Shown: positions 9,344 through 17,530 of the stretch, in pieces
Numbering within the stretch: position 1 is the first letter of the stretch
How the letters are laid out: each line of letters begins with the position of its first letter
DNA from: Prevotella brunnea
Lineage (GTDB): Bacteria > Bacteroidota > Bacteroidia > Bacteroidales > Bacteroidaceae
DNA length: 42,637 nt
NCBI RefSeq assembly: GCF_008016795.1
Contig: NZ_SDIK01000101.1
Span: 1 to 42,637, forward strand
Direction of reading: 5' to 3'
Program-made: the position numbers and the translations under genes
Notes under the pieces: model-generated
What the model saw: only the letters and a program-made list of their open reading frames with translations
Told to the model about the DNA's origin: nothing
Database searches by the model: none

Positions 9344-10582
9344 ATGTACGATATTAATAAAGTGCGCGAGGATTTTCCCATCCTCTCCCGTAAGATTTAT
9401 GATAAACCACTGGTTTATCTTGATAACGCCGCGACCACTCAGAAACCGCTCTGCGTGCTCGATGCCATGCGCGAAGAATACTTGAATGTCAATGCCAACG
9501 TGCACCGAGGCATTCATTGGATGTCGCAACAAGCCACCGACCTCCACGAAGCTGCCCGCGAAACCGTGCGTAAGTTCCTGAACGCTCGCTCCACTTCGGA
9601 AATCGTGTTCACCCGAGGCACCACGGAAAGTCTGAACCTTGTGGCATCGAGTTTCGTAGAGGGCTTTATGCAACCCGGAGATGAGGTTCTTGTCTCCAAC
9701 ATGGAGCACCATTCCAACATCGTGCCTTGGCAAATTCTGGCAAGTAGGAAGGGAATCGTACTGAAAGTAATCCCCATTTCCGATGAGGGCATTCTTGATA
9801 TGGAAGCTTTTCAGAGACTGCTCACCCCAAAAACGAAACTCGTGAGCATTGCCCATGTCAGCAACGTGCTTGGCGTTATCAATCCGGTGAAGGAGATTAC
9901 GCGTCTTGCTCATGAACAAGACATCCCCGTGATGATTGATGGAGCGCAGAGCGTTCCTCATTTCAAGGTGGATGTGCGCGACTTGGATTGCGAGTTCCTC
10001 GCCTTCAGTGGACACAAGGTTTATGGGCCCACCGGCGTTGGTGTACTCTATGGTAAGGAAGAGTGGCTCGACAAACTACCGCCTTATCAGGGGGGAGGCG
10101 AAATGATTGCGTCCGTGAGCTTCAGTGGGACTACCTTCGAACGCCCACCGTTGAAGTTCGAAGCCGGTACGCCCGATTACATCGCTACCCATGGATTGGC
10201 AACCGCCATCGACTATGTCTCCCGATTGGGTATGGACAACATAAGTCGTCATGAGCGGGAACTCACCGATTACGCCGTGCGGCTCATGCGCGATATTCCC
10301 GACCTTCGCTTCTTTGGTGTTCCCAATGCCGCACAGGTGTCTGGGGAAAATCATCACGATGCCGTGGTCAGTTTCCTTGTGGGCGACATTCACCCCATGG
10401 ACCTCGGTACGCTGCTCGACCGCTTGGGCATTGCCGTGCGTACGGGACATCACTGCGCCCAACCGCTCATGGAACGCTTCGGAATCCTTGGCACGGTCAG
10501 GGCATCTTTCGCGCTCTATAACACGAAGGAGGAGGTTGAATCGTTTGTTGAGGGCGTTCGGCGTGTCATCAAAATGTTCTGA
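9344..10582 (+). CDS. sufS: Cysteine desulfurase SufS
   Basis: SufS removes sulfur from L-cysteine using PLP and supplies it as persulfide for Fe-S assembly. The 412 residues are the expected length for the group II desulfurase family. PLP lysine is K225 (FSGHKVYGPTG), the cofactor aspartate is in MIDGAQSVPH, and the active-site cysteine is C371 in VRTGHHCAQPLM. RGIHWMSQQAT near residue 55 is a family signature. It is the last suf gene, 11 nt after sufD; no sufE or sufU is seen in the window, so the sulfur relay partner must be elsewhere. A gene on the opposite strand converges on it 11 nt downstream. Confidence 0.97.
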   Translation: MYDINKVREDFPILSRKIYDKPLVYLDNAATTQKPLCVLDAMREEYLNVNANVHRGIHWMSQQATDLHEAARETVRKFLNARSTSEIVFTRGTTESLNLVASSFVEGFMQPGDEVLVSNMEHHSNIVPWQILASRKGIVLKVIPISDEGILDMEAFQRLLTPKTKLVSIAHVSNVLGVINPVKEITRLAHEQDIPVMIDGAQSVPHFKVDVRDLDCEFLAFSGHKVYGPTGVGVLYGKEEWLDKLPPYQGGGEMIASVSFSGTTFERPPLKFEAGTPDYIATHGLATAIDYVSRLGMDNISRHERELTDYAVRLMRDIPDLRFFGVPNAAQVSGENHHDAVVSFLVGDIHPMDLGTLLDRLGIAVRTGHHCAQPLMERFGILGTVRASFALYNTKEEVESFVEGVRRVIKMF

Positions 10583-10592
10583 TCGGCTCGCG

Positions 10593-10892
10593 TTACGCCA
10601 ACAATTTTTTGCATCTGTAAACGCTAACGGCAAACCATACGGCAAACCCGGCTTTTAGAAAAAAAACATCCGTGCTCGTGAATAACGCCGATAGGAAAGC
10701 AATCTGTGCTTGTGTAACGGCAGCCGCTTGGCAACGGTCAATCTCTCGTTCAAAAATTGAGCTGTAATACTTCCTTAACCATTCGGAGGGAGTCTTCGCC
10801 CAAGCTTTGATTTCTTTCAAATCAATGTTCCATCGTTCCGAAGCAGAGGTGGTTCCGTTGCCGGTGGCAGATAGGGTCATTTCTTTTTTCAT
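10593..10892 (-). CDS. Small hypothetical protein, possibly membrane-associated
   Basis: This 99-residue protein is unrecognised. The N-terminal 50 residues are polar, with many W and K (WNIDLKEIKAWAKTPSEWLRKYY). The C-terminal 45 residues are hydrophobic (AQIAFLSALFTSTDVFFLKAGFAVWFAVSVYRC) and could form one long or two short membrane helices ending in a basic tail. A TAACTTTG -7 element stands at 10939-10946 on the same strand, giving a leader of about 40 nt, which supports a real gene. It is transcribed alone and converges with sufS. It could be a membrane-associated small protein; no function is proposed. Confidence 0.6.
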   Translation of the reverse strand: MKKEMTLSATGNGTTSASERWNIDLKEIKAWAKTPSEWLRKYYSSIFEREIDRCQAAAVTQAQIAFLSALFTSTDVFFLKAGFAVWFAVSVYRCKKLLA

Positions 10893-10938
10893 GTCGTCTG
10901 TTTTTATGAAGTTATCTTATTGTTTTCGTTTGCGATGG

Positions 10939-10946
10939 CAAAGTTA
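10939..10946 (-). promoter_or_regulatory. -7 element of the 99-residue hypothetical gene
   Basis: TAACTTTG reads on the minus strand (CAAAGTTA on plus), about 46 bp upstream of the ATG at 10892. No well-spaced -33 TTTG is seen. Confidence 0.5.
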
Positions 10947-11037
10947 GGATACATGTGTGCACAATGAGTTCGATTTAAAAAATAATAATGTTGTATTATG
11001 TTAATAAATAGCGATAAGCAACTCATATAATAATGTC

Positions 11038-11640
11038 ATGTTGAAAAGTAGATATTATGAAAACCTTGTGGAAGCCGGATGCGATGAAGCCGGAAGGGGT
11101 TGCCTGGCGGGCAGTGTCTATGCGGCTGCGGTAATTTTTCCGTCCGATTACACCAATGAAATGCTCAACGATTCCAAGCAGCTCTCCGCCAAGAAGCGAT
11201 ATGCCTTGCGTGCCATTGTCGAGCGTGACGCACTTGCGTGGGCAATAGGCGTGGTAACTCCCGCGGAAATCGACAAGATAAACATTCTCAATGCCAGCAT
11301 ATTGGCGATGCACCGCGCACTCGATGCGCTTGTTGTTCGTCCCGAAGCGGTCATTGTCGATGGCAATCGTTTCAAGCCTTATCGCGATTTGCCTGCTACC
11401 ACCATCGTAAAAGGAGATGGGAAATATCTCTCCATAGCCGCCGCCTCAATTCTTGCGAAAACGTTTCGCGACGATTACATGAAAGAGTTAAGTCGGGAAT
11501 ATCCCATGTACGACTGGAACTCCAACAAGGGCTATCCCACCCAAAGACATCGTGCCGCCATTCGGACACATGGCATCACACCTTATCATCGTCGTTCCTT
11601 TACGTTGCTTCCTCAGGAGGAACTTTCTTTCGATTTCTAA
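11038..11640 (+). CDS. rnhB: Ribonuclease HII
   Basis: RNase HII cleaves RNA in RNA-DNA hybrids and starts removal of misincorporated ribonucleotides. The 200 residues carry the family catalytic set: D16 and E17 in [10 protein letters not shown]108 in VIVDGNRF and an aspartate in KTFRDDYM (D145 or D146). The [10 protein letters not shown] and [10 protein letters not shown] segments are diagnostic. The ATG at 11038 matches the short N-terminus common in this family. The WYL regulator begins 46 nt after the stop and probably shares the transcript. Confidence 0.97.
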   Translation: MLKSRYYENLVEAGCDEAGRGCLAGSVYAAAVIFPSDYTNEMLNDSKQLSAKKRYALRAIVERDALAWAIGVVTPAEIDKINILNASILAMHRALDALVVRPEAVIVDGNRFKPYRDLPATTIVKGDGKYLSIAAASILAKTFRDDYMKELSREYPMYDWNSNKGYPTQRHRAAIRTHGITPYHRRSFTLLPQEELSFDF

Positions 11641-11686
11641 GTTGCTGTTTCGCCCTTGTTTCCTCACTTCTTATCTTCAATATCTT

Positions 11687-12598
11687 ATGCGTTTCGACAA
11701 ACTCCGTACCCAACTTGAACTAATCTTGTTGTTATCCGAACCACAAGGTTACACCGTTGCCCAATTGTGCGAGAAACTTGAACTTTCACGCAGGAACATC
11801 TATTATCTGCTCGATTTTCTGAAACAAGCCGGAATGATACTTTTCAAGCAGCGACAGTGCTACCACATCGACCCCCGCTCACCATTTTTCGCCCGGCTGC
11901 AAACCAATATCCAATTCTCCGATAAGGAGATGCTCGCCATATACAACCTCCTGCAAATGGCAGGAGGCACGAGCGAAACGATTAATCAGCTCCGGAACAA
12001 GATAGACAGGGCTTATAATTTCTCGGTATATATGAACACACCCGTCCGTCGCCACATTAATAATATGGTAAGCGAACTGCGACGTGCCATCGACACCAAA
12101 CACATGGTGCGTCTCATCGACTATTCCAGTCCGCACAGCCACACCGTTTCCGACCGAATCGTGGAACCTTTCCTGTTGATGAACAACAATGACGATGTGC
12201 GTTGCCATGAACTGCGATCGGGTACCAACAAAACGTTTCGCATCAATCGCATTGGACAAATTGAGGTGTTGCAAACTCCATGGATATCGGAAGATAAGCA
12301 CCGGCAGGTCTTCACCGATATCTTCATGTTCGCCGGAGAGACAATCTCTCAGGTAAAACTGCTCTTGGGGCAACTCTCCCACAATCTTTTTCTTGAAGAA
12401 TATCCCCAAGGAGCGAAATATCTGACACCGGCTGATGAGACCCACTGGCTGCTCAACATTCCCATCTGCAACCCACGTGGATTGGGACGCTTCGTGCTCG
12501 GACTTTTCAACGACATAGAAATTCTTGAGGGAGATTCCTTCCGGAAATATATAGCGAGCCGGTTAGAGGAAATGAACCATCGCATTAAAAAGGAATGA
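11687..12598 (+). CDS. HTH-WYL transcriptional regulator
   Basis: This 303-residue cytosolic regulator has an N-terminal helix-turn-helix of the DeoR/HTH_11 type (about 5-65: QLCEKLELSRRNIYYLLDFLKQAGM). A WYL domain (about 130-215, MVRLIDYSS...VEPFLLMNNNDDVRCHEL...FRINRIGQIEVL) and a WCX-like C-terminal domain follow. WYL domains sense ligands, often nucleic acids or nucleotides, and commonly control DNA-damage or defence genes. I chose the ATG at 11687: the longer frame from 11552 overlaps rnhB and adds a sequence that is only rnhB read in another frame. It follows rnhB by 46 nt and ends in a strong terminator. Its target is unknown; autoregulation with rnhB is possible. Confidence 0.88.
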   Translation: MRFDKLRTQLELILLLSEPQGYTVAQLCEKLELSRRNIYYLLDFLKQAGMILFKQRQCYHIDPRSPFFARLQTNIQFSDKEMLAIYNLLQMAGGTSETINQLRNKIDRAYNFSVYMNTPVRRHINNMVSELRRAIDTKHMVRLIDYSSPHSHTVSDRIVEPFLLMNNNDDVRCHELRSGTNKTFRINRIGQIEVLQTPWISEDKHRQVFTDIFMFAGETISQVKLLLGQLSHNLFLEEYPQGAKYLTPADETHWLLNIPICNPRGLGRFVLGLFNDIEILEGDSFRKYIASRLEEMNHRIKKE

Positions 12599-12623
12599 CC
12601 CGACAGCAGCTCCTCCGTATCCG

Positions 12624-12677
12624 TTGAAAAAGCGAAAATCCTTTCCATCTCATCGAAAGGGATTTTCGCTTTTTCAA
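12624..12677 (+). terminator. Strong terminator after the rnhB-WYL pair
   Basis: A 17-bp perfect stem at 12624-12640 and 12661-12677 (TTGAAAAAGCGAAAATC and its complement) is extended by CTTTC/GAAAG towards the loop. A-rich and T-rich arm edges suggest it can work in both directions. Confidence 0.85.
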
Positions 12678-12823
12678 TACCCCCGCCAAACAAAGAGAAT
12701 ATGCCGGTCTTTTGAATTGCTGCGTGGGCGAATAATGGGGAGTCTCGTGGAGAACTGTTTGGAGGAGATGGAGAACAAAGTTGCCACTCAAAAATATTTT
12801 TCAGACAAGAGCTGTCTTCCATG

Positions 12824-12853
12824 TTGTTATCCGGGAAAAAGTACATACCTTTG
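12824..12853 (+). promoter_or_regulatory. dusB promoter placing the start site at the ATG
   Basis: The -33 TTG is at 12824-12826 and -7 TACCTTTG at 12846-12853, spaced exactly 19 bp. The usual start site, about 5-7 nt beyond the -7 box, falls on or next to the dusB ATG at 12859, so the mRNA should be leaderless or nearly so. Confidence 0.75.
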
Positions 12854-12858
12854 CAGTC

Positions 12859-13818
12859 ATGAAAATAGGAACAATAGATTTGGGAGAACGGCCGTTATTC
12901 CTTGCTCCGATGGAAGATGTGACGGATATCGGATTCCGCAAGATGTGCAAACGGTTTGGCGCGGCAATGGTCTATACGGAATTCGTGTCGGCTGACGCCG
13001 TTATTCGCAGCATCAAATCAACATTGAACAAGATTGTGATTGACGACGAAGAGCGCCCTGTCGGCATACAGATATATGGGAAAGACGTGGAATCGATGGT
13101 CGAAGCTGCCAAGATTGTTGAGCAAGTGCACCCCGACGTGATAGATATAAATTTCGGTTGCCCAGTGAAGAAAGTCGCGAACAAAGGAGCCGGATCGGGA
13201 ATGCTGAGGAACATTCCCCTGTTGCTTGAGATAACGCGAGAGGTCGTTAAGGCTGTGAAAACACCGGTTACCGTAAAGACCCGCTTAGGCTGGGATGCCA
13301 ACAATCTCATCATCATCGAATTGGCGGAACAGCTGCAAGACTGCGGCATAAAGGCCCTGACAATCCATGGCCGGACGCGGGCGCAGATGTACACAGGGGA
13401 AGCCGACTGGACGCTGATAGGTGCCGTTAAGCAAAATCCTCGCATACATATCCCAATCATTGGCAATGGCGATGTTGCGAGCAGGGAAGAGGCCAGCGAG
13501 CGTTTCGACCGCTATGGCGTGGATGCGGTGATGATTGGAAGGGCAACCTTTGGCTGTCCGTGGATTTTCAGCCAGCCATCGCAAGGCAATTCGTTGTCGG
13601 TTGATGACAAAATCGACGTGCTTGAAGAGATGCTCCGTATCAATGTCGAGCGCATTGACGAGTACCGTGGCATCCTACACACCCGTAGGCATCTCGCTGC
13701 ATCGCCCATTTTCAAGGGGATTCCCGACTTCAAACAGACAAGAATCTCCATGCTGCGCGCCACAAAGATGGATGATTTGCTGACGATACTGGAGGAATGC
13801 CGCAACAGGTTGAGATGA
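12859..13818 (+). CDS. dusB: tRNA-dihydrouridine synthase (DusB type)
   Basis: This flavoenzyme reduces specific uridines of tRNA to dihydrouridine with NADPH. In 319 residues it shows the FMN-binding TIM-barrel start (LFLAPMEDVTDIGFR), the catalytic cysteine C101 in INFGCPVKKVANKGAGSGML, KTRLGW, the ALTIHGRTRAQMYTGEADW segment and the GNGDV and IGRATFGCPWIF phosphate-binding motifs, all typical of DusB. The ATG at 12859 begins exactly where family members start (MKIGTIDL then PLFLAPM). A longer frame from 12781 would run through the promoter. The gene is single and converges with the TPR gene downstream. Confidence 0.93.
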   Translation: MKIGTIDLGERPLFLAPMEDVTDIGFRKMCKRFGAAMVYTEFVSADAVIRSIKSTLNKIVIDDEERPVGIQIYGKDVESMVEAAKIVEQVHPDVIDINFGCPVKKVANKGAGSGMLRNIPLLLEITREVVKAVKTPVTVKTRLGWDANNLIIIELAEQLQDCGIKALTIHGRTRAQMYTGEADWTLIGAVKQNPRIHIPIIGNGDVASREEASERFDRYGVDAVMIGRATFGCPWIFSQPSQGNSLSVDDKIDVLEEMLRINVERIDEYRGILHTRRHLAASPIFKGIPDFKQTRISMLRATKMDDLLTILEECRNRLR

Positions 13819-13906
13819 TTTTTTGTCTGTTTTGCCATTCTCCGTTCTCCCAGATGAGGCTTCTGCATGATGGCGCACTTGATGTTTTGTTATCGATACG
13901 TTGCCT

Positions 13907-14827
13907 TTATTTCAGTGCTTGCCGTCTTTTGGCAAGCTCCGGGTCGTCTCTGTAGGCCAGAGCGTACCCCCAATACAAGTCGGCGCCTTTGATATCTTTC
14001 AGATTGAACTTAGCGTCGCCCATGTTTTTATAGATGATAAACATGATGAACTTGCTGGGTTCGTAGAGCGTGGCTGCGTTGTGAAGATATTTCAGCGCAT
14101 TCTCGTAATGCCCCAGTTGGTTCTCGACCACTCCCAACCTATAGTTTCCCACCGCCATCTTGGGCGCCCGCTCCACGGCTCGTGTGAAATAGAAGGCCGC
14201 AGAGTCGAGCTGATTCAAGTATTCGAATGCTCCTCCCATATAATAAAGTGAGTTATAGGTGGTGTCTTTCTCAGCAAAGAGCCTTCGGTAGGTGGCAACA
14301 CATCTCTCATAGTCCTTGTTCAGGAAGTAGGCTTCGCCCAAAGCGCGGTTCACCTCTATGTTAGTGGAATCTATCAGACAGTAATCTTGCCCGTAACTAA
14401 CGGCTACCTCAGGCTTGTCGTAACTGTCGCTGACGAGAAGTCCCATGACGTCGGCGATAATCTTGCTGTCCATCGGATACCTTATTTTGATATACGTGCC
14501 CCAATAAAGTTGTTCCGACGTGTTCTTCATCGCACTATTGGAATAATAGAGTTGCCGGAGGGCATTGTGGTTAAGGCTGTCTGACGGCACCTTGTCCAGC
14601 ACATCGGAGCATCCATGATAATCGTTTCGCTGATAGAAGCATTCGGCCAGCTTCAGCCTGACTTTGTTCTCTGTCCGTATTTGCTGTGCCTGCTGATAGT
14701 GTTGGATGGCGTGAAAGAAGTCGTATTCACGCATACAACTGTCGCCGAGCGCTACAAGCTGCTGCCGGTTTTGAGCATAGACATTCATTGCCATGCTTAT
14801 TAAAAGGATGAGTGATAACTTTTTCAT
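13907..14827 (-). CDS. Secreted TPR-repeat protein
   Basis: This 306-residue protein has a signal peptide (MKKLSLILLISMAMNVYAQ), so it acts in the periplasm or at the outer membrane. The rest is helical, with tetratricopeptide repeats through its length: FHAIQHYQQAQQI near 38-50, LKLAECFYQRNDYHGC, ALGEAYFLNKDYERCVATYRRLF, YMGGAFEYLNQLDSAAFYFTRAVE and YRLGVVENQLGHYENALKYLHNAATL. TPRs scaffold protein complexes; the partner is not known. The start at 14827 is chosen because it opens directly with the signal peptide; the frame from 14878 adds 17 residues ahead of it. It is likely a single gene. Similar TPR proteins are common in Bacteroidota without assigned roles. Confidence 0.85.
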   Translation of the reverse strand: MKKLSLILLISMAMNVYAQNRQQLVALGDSCMREYDFFHAIQHYQQAQQIRTENKVRLKLAECFYQRNDYHGCSDVLDKVPSDSLNHNALRQLYYSNSAMKNTSEQLYWGTYIKIRYPMDSKIIADVMGLLVSDSYDKPEVAVSYGQDYCLIDSTNIEVNRALGEAYFLNKDYERCVATYRRLFAEKDTTYNSLYYMGGAFEYLNQLDSAAFYFTRAVERAPKMAVGNYRLGVVENQLGHYENALKYLHNAATLYEPSKFIMFIIYKNMGDAKFNLKDIKGADLYWGYALAYRDDPELAKRRQALK

Positions 14828-15132
14828 ACGTAATATCTGAATAGTTGGACCGTCCACTTGTAGCAAGAGCTGTGTCAATTGCTTTTAATTGCGACAAATC
14901 CATTTAGGCATAGAGACAACAACTCGCTGTGCTTCTTTGTCTAATGCCAGTGTTTTATGTTTTATCCTAACCACAAACCAATGTTTGCACTGGTTCCAAA
15001 GCGATTAAACAATTTATGACTCACGAAGCGTCTTGATGTTCATTCTGAGATGCTTTGAAATATGAAAAACCAAGAAGCAGTATCAAGCACCTTTCATAAT
15101 GTTGGTCTTGATACTGCCCACCATGAGAGGAT
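14828..15132. other. Intergenic gap between the TPR gene and the M56 gene
   Basis: It carries the upstream region of the TPR gene (no clear -7 box seen) and the inverted repeat at 15077-15117. I see no further gene. Confidence 0.6.
15077..15117 (-). terminator. Terminator of the blaI-M56 operon
   Basis: GCAGTATCAAG (15077-15087) and CTTGATACTGC (15107-15117) form a perfect 11-bp stem. Reading leftwards it is followed by TTCTTGGTTTTTC, a loose T-rich tract. It lies 16-56 bp past the M56 stop. Confidence 0.65.
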
Positions 15133-16704
15133 TTATTTCTTTAGTTGCAAGACAAGTGCCCCATCCTTGGCACGATCACCATACTTGTCCACAGCTTGTT
15201 GTCCTTTCAGCACGGTCACGCTCTCGATTTGATTCGGATCAAGTTTGTTGATGTCGTATTCTCCGGGAGCATATTCTTTCCCATCAATGACGTAAAGAAT
15301 ATTTTTCTTTGCCGGCATGGCAGTGTTCTCTTTTGCCTGCTCGCCACCCTCCAGCCTAAACGTTATGGGCACAGCGTAATATGTCCTGACAGCCTTCCCG
15401 TTTTGTTTGCCCGGGTTCCATTTAGGCATGGCTTTTACCACACGCAAGGCCTCTGCATCGAGCAAGGGAGATACCCCACGTATTATCTCAGGGTTGTTGA
15501 TTTCTCCTGTTTCGCTAACGATGAATTTCACGATAACGCGTCCCTGTTGTTTTTGCTTGACAGCTTGTTCAGGATATGTCATGTTCTTCATAATCCATAC
15601 GTTGATATTCCCAGGGAACGTGGGCATCACTTCTGGACAGTAAAACGCCTTTTTCGGCTTTCCGGGAGCCTCTTCATCAGCTTTTTTCATTGCTTCCGTT
15701 GTGTTATCGGTTGGCAGGGGTGCCACAGTCTTCGTGGCGTTTGTGGTGTTTATTTCCGTTTGAACCTTTTTGAATACGTTGGACACTTTTTGTGTTAAAT
15801 CGGAAAGTTCCGGAATGTTATTTACTGTTCTCGTCATTTCTCTTGCCACAGTCTCGATGTTGCTGACAAGCAAGAGAGCTGCTATCAATGGAACGAAAAG
15901 TGCATATCGCGCTTTCCCGATTCCCTTTGTTCTTTTTTTGTTCATCATTTTTATACGCTTTTTAAGAGGTGAAACATTAAAGTTATTTGAAATTGTAGCT
16001 ACGTTCTTTTTGTATGTGAGGCCGAGCAAGTGATACTGGTATTGCTTACTGTCGAAGCCTGTTGCCAGTGTTCGATTGTCGGCGATAAACTCAAGGTTGA
16101 TTCGCACCTCGCGTTTGAGCAGCCATGCGAATGGGTTAATCCAAAAGGCGATGGCAAAAAGTTCGGTGAAGAGAATGTCTGCGGAGTGCCATTGCCGGCA
16201 GTGTGTTTGTTCGTGCATGAGTATCTCTTCGAGTTCATTCGGTTTGTGTTTTTCCGGATTTACGAATATCAAATTGAAAAACGAGAAAGGTCCTTCATCT
16301 TTGGTCAGTTTGTGAATGCGAATGCCGTTCAGCTCGAATGTTGCACAATCTTTCTTCAGTTTGGCAATGGATAGCAACTGACGAACAAACCTAAGCATGA
16401 GCAATGCCACAACTGCGCCGTATGTCCACGCGAGCCAAGTGAGAACGTTCCATCCGTCGGAAGCTCTCGGGGAAACAGAAACCTCCGGCAAAACATTTTC
16501 GGCATAGGCGTCTGCCATGAAAGTCATGTCGGTATTGGAACTTACCCAATGGGAGAAGTCCAGTCCCGGTATCAGTATTGCCGTCAGATAGATGCCAAAC
16601 AGTGTTGCCCGTCTCCAAGCAAAGAACGTATCGTTCGAGAAAATCAGCTTGTAGAAGCCGAAGAGGACGATGATGGCGATGTTGATTTTTACAAGATAAA
16701 TCAT
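15133..16704 (-). CDS. BlaR1-type M56 peptidase fused to a TonB C-terminal domain
   Basis: This 523-residue inner-membrane protein begins with four likely membrane segments (about 1-20, 35-50, 90-108 and 180-196). The M56 zinc-peptidase motif is HEQTH at 164-168, with a downstream glutamate in LEFIADN (E205). A basic stretch and another membrane helix (about 285-305) lead to a periplasmic linker. A TonB-type domain (about 375-465, YPEQAVKQKQQGRVIVKFIVSETGEI) follows. The last 50 residues (VIDGKEY... IESVTVLKGQQAVDKYGDRAKDGALVL) resemble a SusC-like plug motif. In BlaR1-BlaI pairs the M56 protein senses a signal and triggers repressor loss; that role here is by family analogy. It lies 24 nt after blaI. 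Confidence 0.9.
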   Translation of the reverse strand: MIYLVKINIAIIVLFGFYKLIFSNDTFFAWRRATLFGIYLTAILIPGLDFSHWVSSNTDMTFMADAYAENVLPEVSVSPRASDGWNVLTWLAWTYGAVVALLMLRFVRQLLSIAKLKKDCATFELNGIRIHKLTKDEGPFSFFNLIFVNPEKHKPNELEEILMHEQTHCRQWHSADILFTELFAIAFWINPFAWLLKREVRINLEFIADNRTLATGFDSKQYQYHLLGLTYKKNVATISNNFNVSPLKKRIKMMNKKRTKGIGKARYALFVPLIAALLLVSNIETVAREMTRTVNNIPELSDLTQKVSNVFKKVQTEINTTNATKTVAPLPTDNTTEAMKKADEEAPGKPKKAFYCPEVMPTFPGNINVWIMKNMTYPEQAVKQKQQGRVIVKFIVSETGEINNPEIIRGVSPLLDAEALRVVKAMPKWNPGKQNGKAVRTYYAVPITFRLEGGEQAKENTAMPAKKNILYVIDGKEYAPGEYDINKLDPNQIESVTVLKGQQAVDKYGDRAKDGALVLQLKK

Positions 16705-16728
16705 ACGGCTGTCATTTTTTATTAATAT

Positions 16729-17097
16729 TTATTTTTTTCCTTTTTCTATCTCCTTAATTATGTCTTTTAATTCCTTCGGACTGATTTTTTGTTCCTTTGC
16801 GAAAAAAGACACCATTTCTCGGAAAGAGTTTTTGAAATAATCGTCAACAAATTTCGACATATACGCCTTCTTGTATTCGCTCTTTTTTACTTTCGGGGCG
16901 TAAACATACGTAATGCCTTCCTGTTTCGCCGAGAGGAATTGTTTGCGCTTCAGTTTGTTGATGACAGAAGCCAAGGTGGTGTAAGGCGGTTTGGGCTCCG
17001 GCATTACTTCCCGCACCTGTTTAATGGTGCAGCTCTTGAACTTCCAAACGTGCAACATCACTTCTTCTTCTTGTTTTGTCAATTCTTCCATTTTCAA
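16729..17097 (-). CDS. BlaI/MecI-family transcriptional repressor
   Basis: This 122-residue winged-helix regulator has the BlaI/MecI layout: LTKQEEEVMLHVWKF at the N-terminus, recognition helix YTTLASVINKLKRKQFL, a wing with YVYAPKVKKSEY, and a C-terminal dimerisation helix region (about 75-122). It ends with a basic tail. It is the first gene of a two-gene operon with the M56-TonB protein, the standard sensor-repressor arrangement. Its promoter overlaps a perfect inverted repeat and a second matching dyad lies about 82 bp upstream, consistent with autorepression. No beta-lactamase is nearby, so the inducing signal need not be an antibiotic. A start at Met3 is equally possible. Confidence 0.92.
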   Translation of the reverse strand: MKMEELTKQEEEVMLHVWKFKSCTIKQVREVMPEPKPPYTTLASVINKLKRKQFLSAKQEGITYVYAPKVKKSEYKKAYMSKFVDDYFKNSFREMVSFFAKEQKISPKELKDIIKEIEKGKK

Positions 17098-17118
17098 TAA
17101 TCATTTATTGATTTTCGG

Positions 17119-17150
17119 CAAATCTACGAAAAGTTCGTAGAGGTTGCAAA
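17119..17150 (-). promoter_or_regulatory. blaI promoter
   Basis: On the minus strand, -33 TTTG (17147-17150) and -7 TAGATTTG (17119-17126) are 20 bp apart, with blaI starting at 17097. The 17-bp dyad at 17124-17140 overlaps the -7 element and fills the spacer. Confidence 0.7.
17124..17140. promoter_or_regulatory. Operator-like dyad O1 at the blaI promoter
   Basis: CTACGAA-AAG-TTCGTAG is a perfect 7-bp inverted repeat with a 3-nt spacer, placed over the promoter. The core TACGAA-N3-TTCGTA is repeated at 17205-17223. Binding by the BlaI-type repressor is inference from position and symmetry. Confidence 0.7.
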
Positions 17151-17204
17151 TTTTACAAATTAAAATATGTTAATTCTACACGTTTTCCTATTATTTATCA
17201 CGTT

Positions 17205-17223
17205 ATTACGAATTTTTCGTAAT
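17205..17223. promoter_or_regulatory. Operator-like dyad O2 upstream of blaI
   Basis: ATTACGAA-TTT-TTCGTAAT is a perfect 8-bp inverted repeat sharing the core TACGAA-N3-TTCGTA with the dyad at 17124-17140. The two centres are 82 bp apart, close to eight helical turns, which would suit cooperative binding or looping. Confidence 0.65.
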
Positions 17224-17312
17224 ATATTCCACCTGCTTTTATCGTATCTACGCTTTCCGAAAAGAGAAGGAGTTATGGGAATTGTTGTAAAGAAAAATCT
17301 CCATTCAATCGC

Positions 17313-17393
17313 AAAAGCTCAACGATTGCATTGCAAAAGATGAGGTATTGCATGGTAAAAGCTTAGCTTTTGCACGCCAAAAGCTAAGCTTTT
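17313..17393. repeat. 22-bp-period palindromic array 2 (4 units)
   Basis: Units start at 17313, 17335, 17357 and 17379, exactly 22 bp apart. The last two are perfect palindromes around one base (AAAAGCTTAGCTTTT and AAAAGCTAAGCTTTT); the first two keep AAAAG but are degenerate. The 3' flank from 17413 (GCTGAAAATTA, then CATGG at 17438) matches that of array 3. It lies between the 3' end of the permease gene and the blaI promoter. Confidence 0.9.
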
Positions 17394-17530
17394 GAAAGCT
17401 AAATTGTATTTTGCTGAAAATTAACGAGTTGCGAAAACATGGATTTTACCTGTACTTGTAAAAATATTTCGTGTTTTTTCGCCACATGGTGTTTCTTTTG
17501 TCCATTTGGAAGTAGCGAAGGAGCGACCGG

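Larger units (their letters stand above)
17151..17530. other. Intergenic region between blaI and the LolC/E-type permease gene
   Basis: It holds the upstream dyad O2 (17205-17223), array 2 (17313-17393) and the array 3' flank up to about 17480. I see no gene. Confidence 0.7.

Noticed and set aside
15145..15798. Rightward 217-codon frame over the M56 gene
   Set aside because: It is antisense to the M56-TonB gene, which has clear motifs throughout.
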